DNA from: Endozoicomonas ascidiicola
GTDB taxonomy: Bacteria; Pseudomonadota; Gammaproteobacteria; Pseudomonadales; Endozoicomonadaceae
Assembly (NCBI RefSeq): GCF_001646945.1
Contig: NZ_LUTV01000005.1
Location: forward strand, 254,604-291,886
DNA: 37,283 nt
Direction: 5' to 3'
The stretch's first letter is position 1. Every line of letters starts with the position of its first letter. The translations under genes and the position numbers were made by a program. Below are positions 7,930 through 16,685 of the stretch, in pieces. Under the pieces are notes generated by a model. The model was not told where the DNA came from and ran no database searches. It was given only the letters and a program-made list of their open reading frames with translations.

Positions 7930-10900
7930 ATGAATATTGCTGAGTATTCCATATCCCATCGTGTGATTAGCTGGATGTTTGTTGCCATCCTGCTGGTCGG
8001 AGGCGGTATTTCCTTTTTTGGGCTTGGTCAGCTGGAGTTCCCTGAGTTCACCATCAAACAGGCGATGGTTATCACTCACTATCCCGGCGCATCACCGGAA
8101 CAGGTGGAAGAAGAAGTCACCCTGCCATTGGAAGAAGCCATACAACAGTTGGAGTATGTGAAAAACATTGACTCCATCAGTAGCAATGGTCGCTCCCAGA
8201 TCATGGTAGAAATGAAAGAACAGTACCCTTCTGATGAACTACCTCAGATCTGGGACGAAGTGCGTCGAAAAATCAATGATGCCCAGGGCGGTATGCCACC
8301 GGGTGTTTATCCGTCCGTTGTCGTTGATGATTTCAGCGATGTCTACGGCATGCTGTTCAACATTACCGGTGATGGTTATACCCCGAGAGACCTGGAAAAC
8401 TACGCTGACTATCTGAAGCGCGAGCTGGTGCTGGTAGAAGACGTTAAAAAAGTCACCGTTGCGGGTATACGACAGGAAGAAGTTGTCGTTGAAATGTCTC
8501 AGGCGAAACTGGCCAGTCTGGGCATCGACCCTGCCTGGATTTTCTCCCTGATTCAAAATCAGAATGTCGTGTCTAATGCTGGCAATATGCTGGTTGAAGG
8601 TCGCTCTATTCGCATTCACCCTACCGGCGAATTCAACCATGTTAAAGAACTTGAGCAGCTAATCATTAGCCCGCCCGGCAGCTCACAATTGGTTCGCCTG
8701 GGTGATATTTCCACTGTCCGTCGTGACTATGACGACACGCCGGACAGCATGTACACCTCCAACGGCAAGCCAGCCCTTTCTCTGGGTATTTCCTTTGGCT
8801 CCGGCGTCAATGTGGTGGATGTTGGTGAAAGTGTTAGACAACGCCTCAACGAACTGACCTCTGAGCAACCTCTAGGCATTGAACTAACGACAGTGTACGA
8901 CCAACCGGCCACGGTCTCCGAATCCGTTAACGGGTTTCTGATCAACCTGGTAGAAGCCATCGTTATTGTCATCGTGGTGCTGCTATTAGCTATGGGTGTT
9001 CGCGCCGGCCTATTGATGGGTGCGGTGTTGCTACTGACCATCTCCGGCACCTTTATTGTGATGAAGGCACTGGGTATTGATTTACAGTTAATCTCGCTGG
9101 GTGCACTGATTATCGCTCTTGGTATGCTGGTTGATAATGCCATTGTTATTACCGAAGGCATTCAGGTTGGCCTGCAACGGGGTATGACCCGGATGCAAGC
9201 AGCTAAGCGCGTAGTGCAACTGAACCAGTGGCCGCTGTTAGGCGCCACCGTCATTGCCATTATGGCCTTTGCTCCCATCGGGTTGTCTGATGACTCCACC
9301 GGTGAGTTCTGCCTCTCTCTGTTTCAAGTACTCTTAATTTCTCTGATGCTGAGCTGGGTTACGGCGATTACCCTGACACCCTTCTTCTGCAACATATTAT
9401 TCAAGGGTTATGAAAATGCGACAGAGGATGAACATGCACCGGCTGTTGATCCTTATCAAGGCGCCTTGTTTACCCTGTACAAACAGCTGCTGAATTTTGC
9501 GCTGAAACATCGTCCAGCCACCATCAGCTTAACGTTGTTGGCGCTGGTGATTGCGATTGTCGGTTTTGGTTCTGTGAAAAACGTGTTTTTCCCACCATCC
9601 AACACGCCTATCTTCTTTGTGGATTTCTGGATGCCCGAAGGCAGTGATATCCGGGCAACTGCAGCGGAGTTGGCAACCTTTGAGAAACAAGTCCTCACCA
9701 TGCCCGGAGTGAAAAATGTCACGTCCGTCATGGGTATGGGTGCCCAGCGCTTTATTCTTCCTTATCAGCCAGAAAAGCAATACACCAGTTATGGTCAGCT
9801 GATCATCGCAGCGGAAGATTTGGAGACGATTGATGCACTGATCCCTCCCATGGAAAGCATTCTCAAAGAACAGTACGGCGATGTGGAATATCGCATTAAA
9901 CTGATGCAAAACGGCCCGGCAGCACCCGCAGAAATTGAAGCACGCTTTTATGGTGAAGATCCTAAAGTACTAAGATCTCTGGCTATGCAGGCGGCAACAA
10001 TACTGAACAATGAACCCACCGCCGTACATGTACGACATGGGTGGCGTAATCAGGTGAGCCTTGTTCGCCCACATATTGATGAAGCCAGTGCACGTCGCAG
10101 TGGTATTTCCAAACAGGCGCTGGATGATGCGCTGTTGGTCAACTTCAGTGGTCGTCAGGTTGGTATTTATCGCGAAGGCAGTCAGTTGATGCCACTGGTG
10201 GTTCAGGCTCCGGAAACTGAACGACTGAATGCCGACAGTATTACTGACTTGCAGGTCTGGAGTGCGGACCATCAAAGCTTTGTGCCAATCACTCAAGCCA
10301 TTTCCAGCTTTGATACCGAGTGGGAAAACCCACTGATTATCCGTCGTGATCGTAAACGTATGCTATCTGTGATGGCGGACCCGATCATGCTGAGCGATGA
10401 AACCACCGACAGTGTGTTTAAGAAGGTACGCTCAAAAATCGAAGCAATTCCATTACCAGAAGGTTACAGCCTTGAGTGGGGTGGAGCTTATGAGTTGTCC
10501 AGCGATGCCCAGAGTGCAGTCTTCAAATCCATCCCCATGGGTTATCTGGCCATGTTCCTGATCACGGTGTTCCTGTTCAATACCGTACGACAGCCGCTTG
10601 CTATCTGGTGTACGGTTCCTCTGGCGCTCATTGGTGTCGTTGCCGGCTTGCTGGTGCTGAACACACCGTTCAGCTTTATGGGATTACTGGGGCTTCTTAG
10701 CCTATCTGGGATGTTGATTAAAAACGGCATTGTTCTGGTGGAACAGATCAAGCTGGAGCTGGAAGAAGGCTGGGAAGAGCACGAAGCAATTTTTCATGCG
10801 TCTGTCAGTCGTTTACGTCCGGTTTGTATGGCTGCGCTGACCACGATGCTGGGTATGATTCCACTGTTGTTTGATGCATTCTTCAAATCCATGGCGGTGA

Positions 10901-11022
10901 CCATTATCTTTGGCCTTGGTTTTGCTACCGTACTGACGCTGATTGTCTTGCCTGTGATTTATTCACTACTCTACAAGATCAGCTTCAAAGGATTTAACTA
11001 CCGGAAGATTGGTAATCACTGA
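7930..11022 (+). CDS. RND family efflux permease (AcrB/HAE-type)
   Basis: Proton-driven inner-membrane exporter of about 1030 residues with the family's duplicated architecture: one helix, a large periplasmic loop, six helices, then the same again. The fourth-helix region of the first half reads GMLVDNAIVI, giving one of the two proton-relay Asp positions of AcrB (VDDAIV) with Asn at the second, which is common in this subgroup. The equivalent second-half helix has LSGMLIKNGIVLVEQ with the conserved Lys. Porter-domain motifs such as THYPGASPEQVEEEVTLPLE are typical of the family. It forms an operon with the adaptor. No outer-membrane factor follows, and the TolC at 21.5 kb is a candidate partner. 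Confidence 0.93.
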   Translation: MNIAEYSISHRVISWMFVAILLVGGGISFFGLGQLEFPEFTIKQAMVITHYPGASPEQVEEEVTLPLEEAIQQLEYVKNIDSISSNGRSQIMVEMKEQYPSDELPQIWDEVRRKINDAQGGMPPGVYPSVVVDDFSDVYGMLFNITGDGYTPRDLENYADYLKRELVLVEDVKKVTVAGIRQEEVVVEMSQAKLASLGIDPAWIFSLIQNQNVVSNAGNMLVEGRSIRIHPTGEFNHVKELEQLIISPPGSSQLVRLGDISTVRRDYDDTPDSMYTSNGKPALSLGISFGSGVNVVDVGESVRQRLNELTSEQPLGIELTTVYDQPATVSESVNGFLINLVEAIVIVIVVLLLAMGVRAGLLMGAVLLLTISGTFIVMKALGIDLQLISLGALIIALGMLVDNAIVITEGIQVGLQRGMTRMQAAKRVVQLNQWPLLGATVIAIMAFAPIGLSDDSTGEFCLSLFQVLLISLMLSWVTAITLTPFFCNILFKGYENATEDEHAPAVDPYQGALFTLYKQLLNFALKHRPATISLTLLALVIAIVGFGSVKNVFFPPSNTPIFFVDFWMPEGSDIRATAAELATFEKQVLTMPGVKNVTSVMGMGAQRFILPYQPEKQYTSYGQLIIAAEDLETIDALIPPMESILKEQYGDVEYRIKLMQNGPAAPAEIEARFYGEDPKVLRSLAMQAATILNNEPTAVHVRHGWRNQVSLVRPHIDEASARRSGISKQALDDALLVNFSGRQVGIYREGSQLMPLVVQAPETERLNADSITDLQVWSADHQSFVPITQAISSFDTEWENPLIIRRDRKRMLSVMADPIMLSDETTDSVFKKVRSKIEAIPLPEGYSLEWGGAYELSSDAQSAVFKSIPMGYLAMFLITVFLFNTVRQPLAIWCTVPLALIGVVAGLLVLNTPFSFMGLLGLLSLSGMLIKNGIVLVEQIKLELEEGWEEHEAIFHASVSRLRPVCMAALTTMLGMIPLLFDAFFKSMAVTIIFGLGFATVLTLIVLPVIYSLLYKISFKGFNYRKIGNH

Positions 11023-11286
11023 TATCTTGAAGGTCGGTAATCCTAAAAGACTTACCGACTTCCCCATACCAATGTCGGCAACCCTTTCGGGTTACCGACC
11101 TTGTATCTCTCAGGGAATCTTGATTAGCTATCCAGGTTCCCACAGGTTCAGTGAGATTGTTACCGACCTTAACGCTATTTGATGTTGTGGTGTAGATAAA
11201 TCCCTGAACCTGCTCTATCTCTAAATGTTGGATGGTATCCAGACACCTGCTCTGCAGTGATGTCGCATGTACAAGGCTAATGAGAG
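11023..11286 (+). ncRNA. Structured left side of the IS110 element, candidate bridge-RNA region
   Basis: This 264-bp gap between the RND permease and the transposase holds dense structure. There is an 11-bp perfect inverted repeat (11030-11040 AAGGTCGGTAA / 11092-11102), with the right-hand sequence repeated directly at 11160-11170. A short AACCC-TTTC-GGGTT hairpin covers 11079-11092. A 9-bp pair CAGGTTCAG / CTGAACCTG lies at 11143-11151 and 11204-11212. IS110-group elements carry their recombination guide RNA in the non-coding left end. That this stretch encodes one is inference, and part of it may instead be the terminator of the RND operon. Confidence 0.4.
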
Positions 11287-12267
11287 ATGATTTATTACGT
11301 TGGTGTCGATGTTAGCAAGAATAAACTGGATTGCTTGTGGTTGCGTGATCCAGAGAATAACAAGGTAAAGACCAGAGTATTTGATAACACTGCTAAAGGT
11401 CATCAGCAGCTTGGTCAGTGGTTATTGAACAATATCAAGGCTAAGCCTGAAGAGGTGTACGTCGTTCTGGAGGCAACCAGTGTATACCATGAAGCTCTCA
11501 CTTATTACCTGCATAATGCTGGTTTTCTGGTGAATGTTGCGAACCCGGCAAGAGTAAGAAATTTTGCCAAAGGGCTTGGAGTGCTTCAGAAAACTGACAA
11601 GAAAGACAGTGCTGTTCTCGCTAGATTTGGTTATCAAAACGGTCTTCAATTATGGCAGCCAGAGCCTGATGAGATTCGTAAGTTGAAGTCTATGCTGTCT
11701 CGACTGGAAGCATTGGAATCTGATTTACTCAGAGAGCTAAATCGACTCGAGAAAGCAGAAATATCCAACTCGTCAGACGTGGTTATAGCCTCGCTGCACA
11801 AAATGATCGGCGAGCTAAAAGTCGAGAAAAACCGAGTAGAACAAGAGATTAATGACCATATTGATCAATTTCCACATCTGAAAAAAGATCGCAGGTTAAT
11901 GCAAACTATTCAGGGTGTAGGTCCAGTAGTTTCCAGGCTCATGCTCTCTGTTATCCACAGTCGTGATTTTAAGAGCGCGAGCGGAGTCGCTGCTTATCTT
12001 GGCTTGGTTCCCAAGCTCAGGGAGTCAGGACTGCAGAAAGGGCGAAGTCATTTAAGTAAAGTCGGTCCCGCTAATATCAGAGCCAAGCTGTATATGGCAG
12101 CAGTGGTCGCCATTCAACATAACCCTGATATAAAAGCTCAATATCAACGACTGCTGTCTAATGGGAAGACAAAAATGCAAGCGATCGGAGCGGCAATGCG
12201 GAAGCTTGTACAGATTTGCTTTGGTGTTGTGAAACATCAGAGTGAATATCAGCCCCAAAGTACTTGA
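11287..12267 (+). mobile_element. IS110-family transposase (DEDD recombinase)
   Basis: 326-residue recombinase of the IS110 family. The N-terminal RuvC-like domain shows D8 (YVGVDVSKNKLD), E62 (VVLEATSVYHE), and D104/D107 (LQKTDKKDSAVLA). A coiled-coil linker follows, then the transposase-20 domain with IQGVGPVVSRLML, YLGLVPKLRESG and KGRSHLSKVGPANIRAKLYMAA, containing the serine-rich region that supplies the nucleophile in this family. The protein looks full length and intact. These elements have no classical terminal inverted repeats, so exact ends cannot be drawn. Only about 20 bp separate its stop from the next gene, so most non-coding sequence is on the left, as in the IS110 rather than the IS1111 group. 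Confidence 0.93.
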
Positions 12268-12289
12268 GGCTGATAGTGAGAGATGGTAT

Positions 12290-12853
12290 CTACATTGTTT
12301 TCTTCGAAGGTGGCTTGAGAATATAGCTTAGGCTTTCATATTCAGGCTCAACAACACCCAATCGCCGATTAATCACCACGGTCAAGCGGAAGAACAAATT
12401 GCACAACATGTTGCCAAACCGATGAAGCTCATCAGGAACTTTAATACCGTGTTTGTCGACATTGACCAACTCACGTACCGCCTTTTTGGATAATGAACGA
12501 CAGCTATGTAATAGCTGCACAGGGCGCCCACCTCTAGGCAGAACAAAGCCATTCAGCTGACCGGCAATCTCTTTCTGATAATGATCAAAATGCTCCGCTA
12601 ACCATTGTATTTGCTCTTCAAAAATGGCCTGTTTACCACGGATGGAGCCGTTCATATGGAAGATTCTGGGTTGCAGTTTATCTAGAAAATCGTAAATATC
12701 TGCAAAACGCTCATCATTCTCCAGCTCAGAAATCACACCACCTAACGTGGCACAGAGTTCATCGGTGATGATTTCGTAGTCGCACAGGGGAGATTCTTCG
12801 TAGATAAAGGGGTAACAAAGCTCCCTAATATCGCCAGAATATTTCAATGTCAT
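12290..12853 (-). CDS. Divergent PduO-type cobalamin adenosyltransferase-like protein
   Basis: The 187-residue protein follows the fold pattern of PduO-type ATP:corrinoid adenosyltransferases. It has DELCATLGGVIS (residues 31-42; compare DELNSxLG), NGFVLPRGG (101-109; compare FILPGG), LLHSCRSLSKKAVREL (114-129; compare LHxARTxxRRAER) and a last helix RFGNMLCNLFFRLTVVINRR (compare NRLSDYLFVLAR). It lacks the N-terminal TKTGDKG nucleotide-binding strand and the RRAER residues, so catalysis is doubtful. AAGAGG 9 nt upstream supports the start. It lies downstream of btuB on the same strand, and a canonical enzyme is encoded at 19.1 kb. It may be a corrinoid-binding or chaperone-like relative, or a degenerate paralogue. 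The family call is good, the function uncertain. Confidence 0.65.
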   Translation of the reverse strand: MTLKYSGDIRELCYPFIYEESPLCDYEIITDELCATLGGVISELENDERFADIYDFLDKLQPRIFHMNGSIRGKQAIFEEQIQWLAEHFDHYQKEIAGQLNGFVLPRGGRPVQLLHSCRSLSKKAVRELVNVDKHGIKVPDELHRFGNMLCNLFFRLTVVINRRLGVVEPEYESLSYILKPPSKKTM

Positions 12854-13060
12854 TGATTAAAACCTCTTTTCCAGAAACTTTTTCTCTATCAGCCAGTCTA
12901 GTTTTCTTTTCCCGATTAAAATATAAGTTTGAGTTGAATGGATAGAGCAACGCTTCAACACTGCCATACAAGGGCACAGAATCACTCTCGATCACTTGAA
13001 ACGAAAGGAGATCGTGATCAGCTGTCACAACGCTTTAACACATTGGAACAGTGCCAAAAG

Positions 13061-13312
13061 ATGAAAATCCTTACACTTGGCGGCATTCCTATTGAAAATC
13101 GCCTGCACTATATAAGCCTGACCAAGAAAAAAATTACCGTCGCAGAAAACGTTAAAGCGCAGGTTAACCGCTCTCTGGATACCATTTCTGAAGAGTCAGA
13201 AGATACTGAAGAATATGCTGATATTACGTGTATTAAAGCTCCGACAATAAAGACTTCGCTGATCACCCCATTAGCGGAAATGTTTATAGCCGACGCTAAG
13301 GAATATAATTAA
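13061..13312 (+). CDS. Small hypothetical protein between the adenosyltransferase-like gene and btuB
   Basis: The frame is open from 12938, which would give 124 residues. The first 41 residues look unlike protein, and I prefer ATG 13061 (83 residues, beginning MKILTLGGIPIENRLHY). The C-terminal half has acidic and aliphatic character (ISEESEDTEEYADIT) and no recognised domain. No clear Shine-Dalgarno precedes either start. It is encoded opposite to the B12 genes in a 520-bp gap. It could be spurious. Confidence 0.35.
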   Translation: MKILTLGGIPIENRLHYISLTKKKITVAENVKAQVNRSLDTISEESEDTEEYADITCIKAPTIKTSLITPLAEMFIADAKEYN

Positions 13313-13318
13313 TAGACA

Positions 13319-13364
13319 AGCTAACTGCACTCAAACCTATGAAGGAGACTGAGGCGAGTTAGCT
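13319..13364. terminator. Interrupted hairpin downstream of btuB
   Basis: AGCTAACT (13319-13326) pairs with AGTTAGCT (13357-13364). After a 3-by-3 internal loop, CTCA pairs with TGAG. It lies 12 bp beyond the btuB stop on the minus strand and just after the small plus-strand ORF. No T-run is visible, so its role as a terminator is uncertain. Confidence 0.4.
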
Positions 13365-13376
13365 GGTACAGATGAA

Positions 13377-15263
13377 TTATATTTCTGGGGACCAGATTAT
13401 GGTTGCGAATACGCCTCGGGGTTCTCCTTGATAACCTGTAACAGGTTCATACTTCTTATCAAACAGATTATTAACTTTGAATTGCATCTTGGTGTCGGTT
13501 GACAGTTTCACCATTGCCCTAAGGTCAAACGTCCCATATCCAGGAATTTGTTTAGTATTTTCAGGGTTAGTCCAAATTTTACCCTGAGCTTTTAACGTAC
13601 CACCAATCGCCCAGCGCCCAAAATCTCTATCCAAATTAAGCGCAGCGAGCTTTTGAGCTCTATAGTGGAGCTTTTTACCCTTATTCTTACCGGAGCGATT
13701 TTCAGGATCCAGATAGGTAAAGTTTGTGCTAACGTTTATATTTTTTATTTGAGTACTAAATTCAAATTCGACACCACGAATTCGAGCTTTATCGATATTA
13801 ATCGTCTGATAAGTACGGGGGCGAACTTCTACAGAAGAGAGCATATCGTCCATACTATTCTGGTAAACATTAAACGACCAAGTACCAACATTGCCAACTT
13901 GGCCAGTTAGCGCGAGCTCTGCATTTTTTGAGTGTTCTGCCTTAAGATTTAAGTTTGGAATACTTGAGTAAAAACCAAGTGACTCTCTGTACATATCTCC
14001 AAAGGTTGGTGCACGAAAGGCTGTACTATAAGACGCAATAAGTCTCATCTGCTCTGGTAGAGCGAACCCCCAAGAAGCGCCGCCAGTCCATTGTCCACCA
14101 AAAGCTTCATTGTCATCGTAGCGACCACTCAACTGTAGATCACTACCAGCGAAAAATGTTTGATTTTGTGCGAATACAGCCTTGTTATCTCGATCATCAA
14201 CCACATAGGTAGCATCACTCGCAACCCTGTCTTTACTGTAATCAATACCAGCGGTTAACAACTGATTATCTGCCCAAACCACATCATTCAACCAACTTAG
14301 GGAATAGTTTTTATTTTCAGCAAAATTCTTTTTCACACCGTGATCAAGCTCTTTACGCTCATCTTTAACAAATCCTCCCTCTATACGGGCGCTCCAGACA
14401 TCAGTTATGTTTTTTGAAAGATAAGTACTGACCATTCTTTCAGTGAACTGCGACTCCAAGTGATCTGAAATACCATACCCATCATATTCGGACTTACCTG
14501 TAAAATAAGTAAAGTTCACTCCACCTTCTATACCGTTATCAAAGTCTTTTGACAGAGTTCCAGAGAGAGACTTGTTCCTGTAGGCGTCATCATCCTGATT
14601 AGTTCCTTGACCTTCAGTGGTACGGTCATAGCCCTGAGTTTCAAGCAAGCGTCCGCCAAGATTAAATCTAACGTCATTACGTTCACCACCAATATTAATG
14701 GCGTATTCACCCGTTTTTCGACTACCACCACCTGCCTTGACTGACACTTTGGGAGCTCCACTTCCTTTTCTTGAAATAATATTGATAACACCGCCAACAG
14801 CATCAGCGCCATAAAGCGATGACCTGGGCCCTCGAACTATCTCAATACGCTCTACCTGACCTGGATCAATAAACTCCAAAGGAGCAGAGCCTGAATTGGC
14901 GGTATTAGTTTTCTGACCATTTAAAAGAACGAGGGTCTGAGCCGTTTTTGTACCCCGAATATAAACTCCTGAGTTACTCCCGGGTCCACCATTAGATGTA
15001 ACTTGTACCCCCGGAGCAGCCTGATTCAATAACTCGACAACAGTTACCGTTTGCATCCGCTCAATCTCTTCCCGGTCAATCACCGTCACCGGTGCCAAAG
15101 TTTCATCAACGGTCTGCGCTGTTCTAGTTGCAGTCACAATAACCTTTTCCAGTTTGTGCACTTCCTGCGCCGTGGCAGAATAAGACATTACAGCAACCGC
15201 CAATGACAGACCTGTGCGAATAAAGTTTGCAGATGGATTAAAAGACATTATTTGTTTATCCAT
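13377..15263 (-). CDS. btuB: TonB-dependent outer-membrane vitamin B12 receptor
   Basis: Outer-membrane 22-strand barrel receptor that would import cobalamin using TonB energy. It has a signal peptide (cleavage near SATAQE, about residue 33), then a TonB box KVIVTATR close to the mature N-terminus. The plug domain includes PGVQVTSNGGPGSNSGVYIRG and VERIEIVRGPRSSLYGADAVGGVINIISR, and the C-terminal barrel makes a total of 628 residues, near the usual BtuB size. It lies 36 bp downstream of btuF in a unit headed by a cobalamin riboswitch, which makes the B12 assignment strong. The chain ends WSPEI rather than in the usual terminal aromatic residue. No BtuC or BtuD gene is in the window. Confidence 0.9.
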   Translation of the reverse strand: MDKQIMSFNPSANFIRTGLSLAVAVMSYSATAQEVHKLEKVIVTATRTAQTVDETLAPVTVIDREEIERMQTVTVVELLNQAAPGVQVTSNGGPGSNSGVYIRGTKTAQTLVLLNGQKTNTANSGSAPLEFIDPGQVERIEIVRGPRSSLYGADAVGGVINIISRKGSGAPKVSVKAGGGSRKTGEYAINIGGERNDVRFNLGGRLLETQGYDRTTEGQGTNQDDDAYRNKSLSGTLSKDFDNGIEGGVNFTYFTGKSEYDGYGISDHLESQFTERMVSTYLSKNITDVWSARIEGGFVKDERKELDHGVKKNFAENKNYSLSWLNDVVWADNQLLTAGIDYSKDRVASDATYVVDDRDNKAVFAQNQTFFAGSDLQLSGRYDDNEAFGGQWTGGASWGFALPEQMRLIASYSTAFRAPTFGDMYRESLGFYSSIPNLNLKAEHSKNAELALTGQVGNVGTWSFNVYQNSMDDMLSSVEVRPRTYQTINIDKARIRGVEFEFSTQIKNINVSTNFTYLDPENRSGKNKGKKLHYRAQKLAALNLDRDFGRWAIGGTLKAQGKIWTNPENTKQIPGYGTFDLRAMVKLSTDTKMQFKVNNLFDKKYEPVTGYQGEPRGVFATIIWSPEI

Positions 15264-15299
15264 TTTAAGATCATGAAAACTGGTCTACCTGAATAGAGA

Positions 15300-16256
15300 C
15301 TAGTTTGCTTTTTTATTGTTTACCGCTGCAGGCTGACGACTGCGAACTTCCTGTAATTGACGACAGAGTATTTCTGCCCCATCCAGTATTCGTGGCGAGG
15401 TTCTGGAGATGAGGTCGCTGGGTACTGAAAACAGTTGACCGGTTCTCACTGCCTGAAGGTTTTCCCACTGCCCCCAGAATCGTTTCATTTCACGGCGGGT
15501 TTCCGGCGTGTCTCCCTGAGGCGCTGAGCCAATGATGGCTTGAGGGTTTCTTATGATCAGAGACTCGATGCCAATTTTGGGGATTTTCTGATCCTGATCA
15601 CCATAAACATTGTTACCACCACACAGTGATATAACGTCGTTTATTAAAATCCCGTCACCAACGGTCATTAATGGTGAGCGCCAAACCTCATAGAAAACCG
15701 TCACAGGCTCCAGCTGACTAAACGTTTTCTCAAGGCTTGATAACCGTGCTCTGAAAGTACTAACCGATTGCTCTGCTTGCTTTTCAGTGCCCAAAATTTT
15801 TCCCAGGCTTAGAATCGCCTGTTCTATGCCTGAAAAATCCACCGCATTTAAATGGAAAGTATTTACCCCCAAAGACTCCAACTGCTTCACCACTTTCGGA
15901 GAATCACCACCGACCCAAACCACCACCAAATCCGGCTTCATACCAACAATGGCTTCCACATTGATCACGGGGAATCCACCAATAGAAGGCAGTTGTTCAA
16001 CGACTGATGGGTAATCACTGTGCTCATCCACAGCAATCATCTGACCTCCGGCACCGGCAGCGAACAACAATTCTGTCGATCCTGGAGAAAGGCTGATGAT
16101 GTTTGGATGGCTGGTTTTGAGGCAAACCTGACGGCCACTCATATCGGTGACACAACGAGAAAACTCATTAGCTTGAACAAGCCCGGAAAATATCAGACAA
16201 ACCGCAACTAACCAGGAGCGGATGATCATTAAAATAGCCAAGTCATTTTTGTTCAT
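15300..16256 (-). CDS. btuF: Periplasmic cobalamin-binding protein of the B12 ABC importer
   Basis: Class III periplasmic binding protein of the BtuF type. It has a signal peptide (IIRSWLVAVCLIFSGLVQA), then PNIISLSPGSTELLFAAGAGGQMIAVDEHSDYP and LPSIGGFPVINVEAIVGMKPDLVVVW, which are hallmark segments of BtuF/FecB-like proteins. A GTG at 16304 would lengthen the N-terminus, but I prefer ATG 16256: CAGG lies 6 nt before it and the signal peptide then starts soon after. ATG 16229 is also possible. It is the first gene after the cobalamin riboswitch and is followed by btuB. The inner-membrane partners BtuC and BtuD must lie elsewhere. Confidence 0.88.
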   Translation of the reverse strand: MNKNDLAILMIIRSWLVAVCLIFSGLVQANEFSRCVTDMSGRQVCLKTSHPNIISLSPGSTELLFAAGAGGQMIAVDEHSDYPSVVEQLPSIGGFPVINVEAIVGMKPDLVVVWVGGDSPKVVKQLESLGVNTFHLNAVDFSGIEQAILSLGKILGTEKQAEQSVSTFRARLSSLEKTFSQLEPVTVFYEVWRSPLMTVGDGILINDVISLCGGNNVYGDQDQKIPKIGIESLIIRNPQAIIGSAPQGDTPETRREMKRFWGQWENLQAVRTGQLFSVPSDLISRTSPRILDGAEILCRQLQEVRSRQPAAVNNKKAN

Positions 16257-16262
16257 GGTGTA

Positions 16263-16287
16263 CCTGAGTGAATATCGAATACTCAGG
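16263..16287 (-). promoter_or_regulatory. Hairpin overlapping the btuF ribosome-binding site
   Basis: CCTGAGT (16263-16269) and ACTCAGG (16281-16287) are perfect reverse complements. On the transcript the downstream arm ends in CAGG, the only Shine-Dalgarno-like sequence before ATG 16256, so folding would hide the ribosome-binding site. This could be the translational output of the riboswitch. The switching mechanism is inference. Confidence 0.5.
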
Positions 16288-16300
16288 ACGGCATACGCGG

Positions 16301-16359
16301 GCACTGAACCAATCAGCTCAGTGCAAAGAGAAGTGAGCGTTCACACAAAGTTGAACGCT
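16301..16359 (-). promoter_or_regulatory. Two further hairpins in the btuF leader
   Basis: One stem is AGCGTTCA (16336-16343) with TGAACGCT (16352-16359), followed on the transcript by a pyrimidine-rich CACTTCTCTTT. The next is GCACTGA (16301-16307) with TCAGTGC (16318-16324). Together with 16263-16287 they form three hairpins in series between aptamer and start codon. Confidence 0.5.
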
Positions 16360-16410
16360 AAAATTCATTCCCCCAACCGCCAGGTTACCCGCCCGGTTTA
16401 TCATTATGGG

Positions 16411-16617
16411 CTTTGTAAAAGCAGGTCTCCTGACTCTGGCCTCATTGCTTATAATCGCCTTCCCAGCCTGTTCAGACCAGTGGCGTATGATTTAAAGCTC
16501 TTCCATTACAGTTGCGGGTACAGTCAGGGAGTTTCACCCTGTTCCCTCTTTCTATCGTCATATGACAGTAGAAAGCGCCGGTTTTCTTTATCAAACACCG
16601 GCATAACCTTTACAAAG
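16411..16617 (-). ncRNA. Cobalamin (AdoCbl-type) riboswitch
   Basis: The minus strand shows the conserved core: GTGAAACTCCCTGAC, CCCGCAACTGTAA, GCCACTG, GGGAAGGCG and the B12 box AGTCAGGAGACCTGC (16421-16435). The P1 helix is visible as CTTTGTAAAGG (16607-16617) pairing with CTTTTACAAAG (16411-16421) with one G-U pair, which sets the borders. It precedes btuF-btuB and should reduce their expression when cobalamin is abundant. Confidence 0.96.
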
Positions 16618-16643
16618 TTGCGCAATACTAACTAAACGTTCGT

Positions 16644-16676
16644 TTTATATCACTTGAAAATTACTCATAACGAGTA
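16644..16676 (-). promoter_or_regulatory. Candidate promoter of the riboswitch-btuF-btuB transcript
   Basis: On the minus strand TATAAA (16644-16649) lies about 27 nt before the P1 helix of the riboswitch, so a start near 16637 would give a full-length aptamer. A TACTC/GAGTA dyad (16662-16666 and 16672-16676) overlaps the -35 region. The -35 itself is weak. Confidence 0.4.
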
Positions 16677-16685
16677 TCTGTTTTG

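Noticed and set aside
11030-11102. Inverted repeat read as terminal repeats of an insertion sequence
   Set aside because: Both arms lie on the same side of the transposase, and IS110 elements generally lack terminal inverted repeats.
12825-13028. 67-codon minus-strand frame starting with GTG
   Set aside because: It overlaps the ribosome-binding site and start of the adenosyltransferase-like gene, has no Shine-Dalgarno of its own and no recognisable protein pattern.
16222-16635. 137-codon plus-strand frame
   Set aside because: It lies opposite the cobalamin riboswitch and its leader; the frame is a by-product of that RNA.
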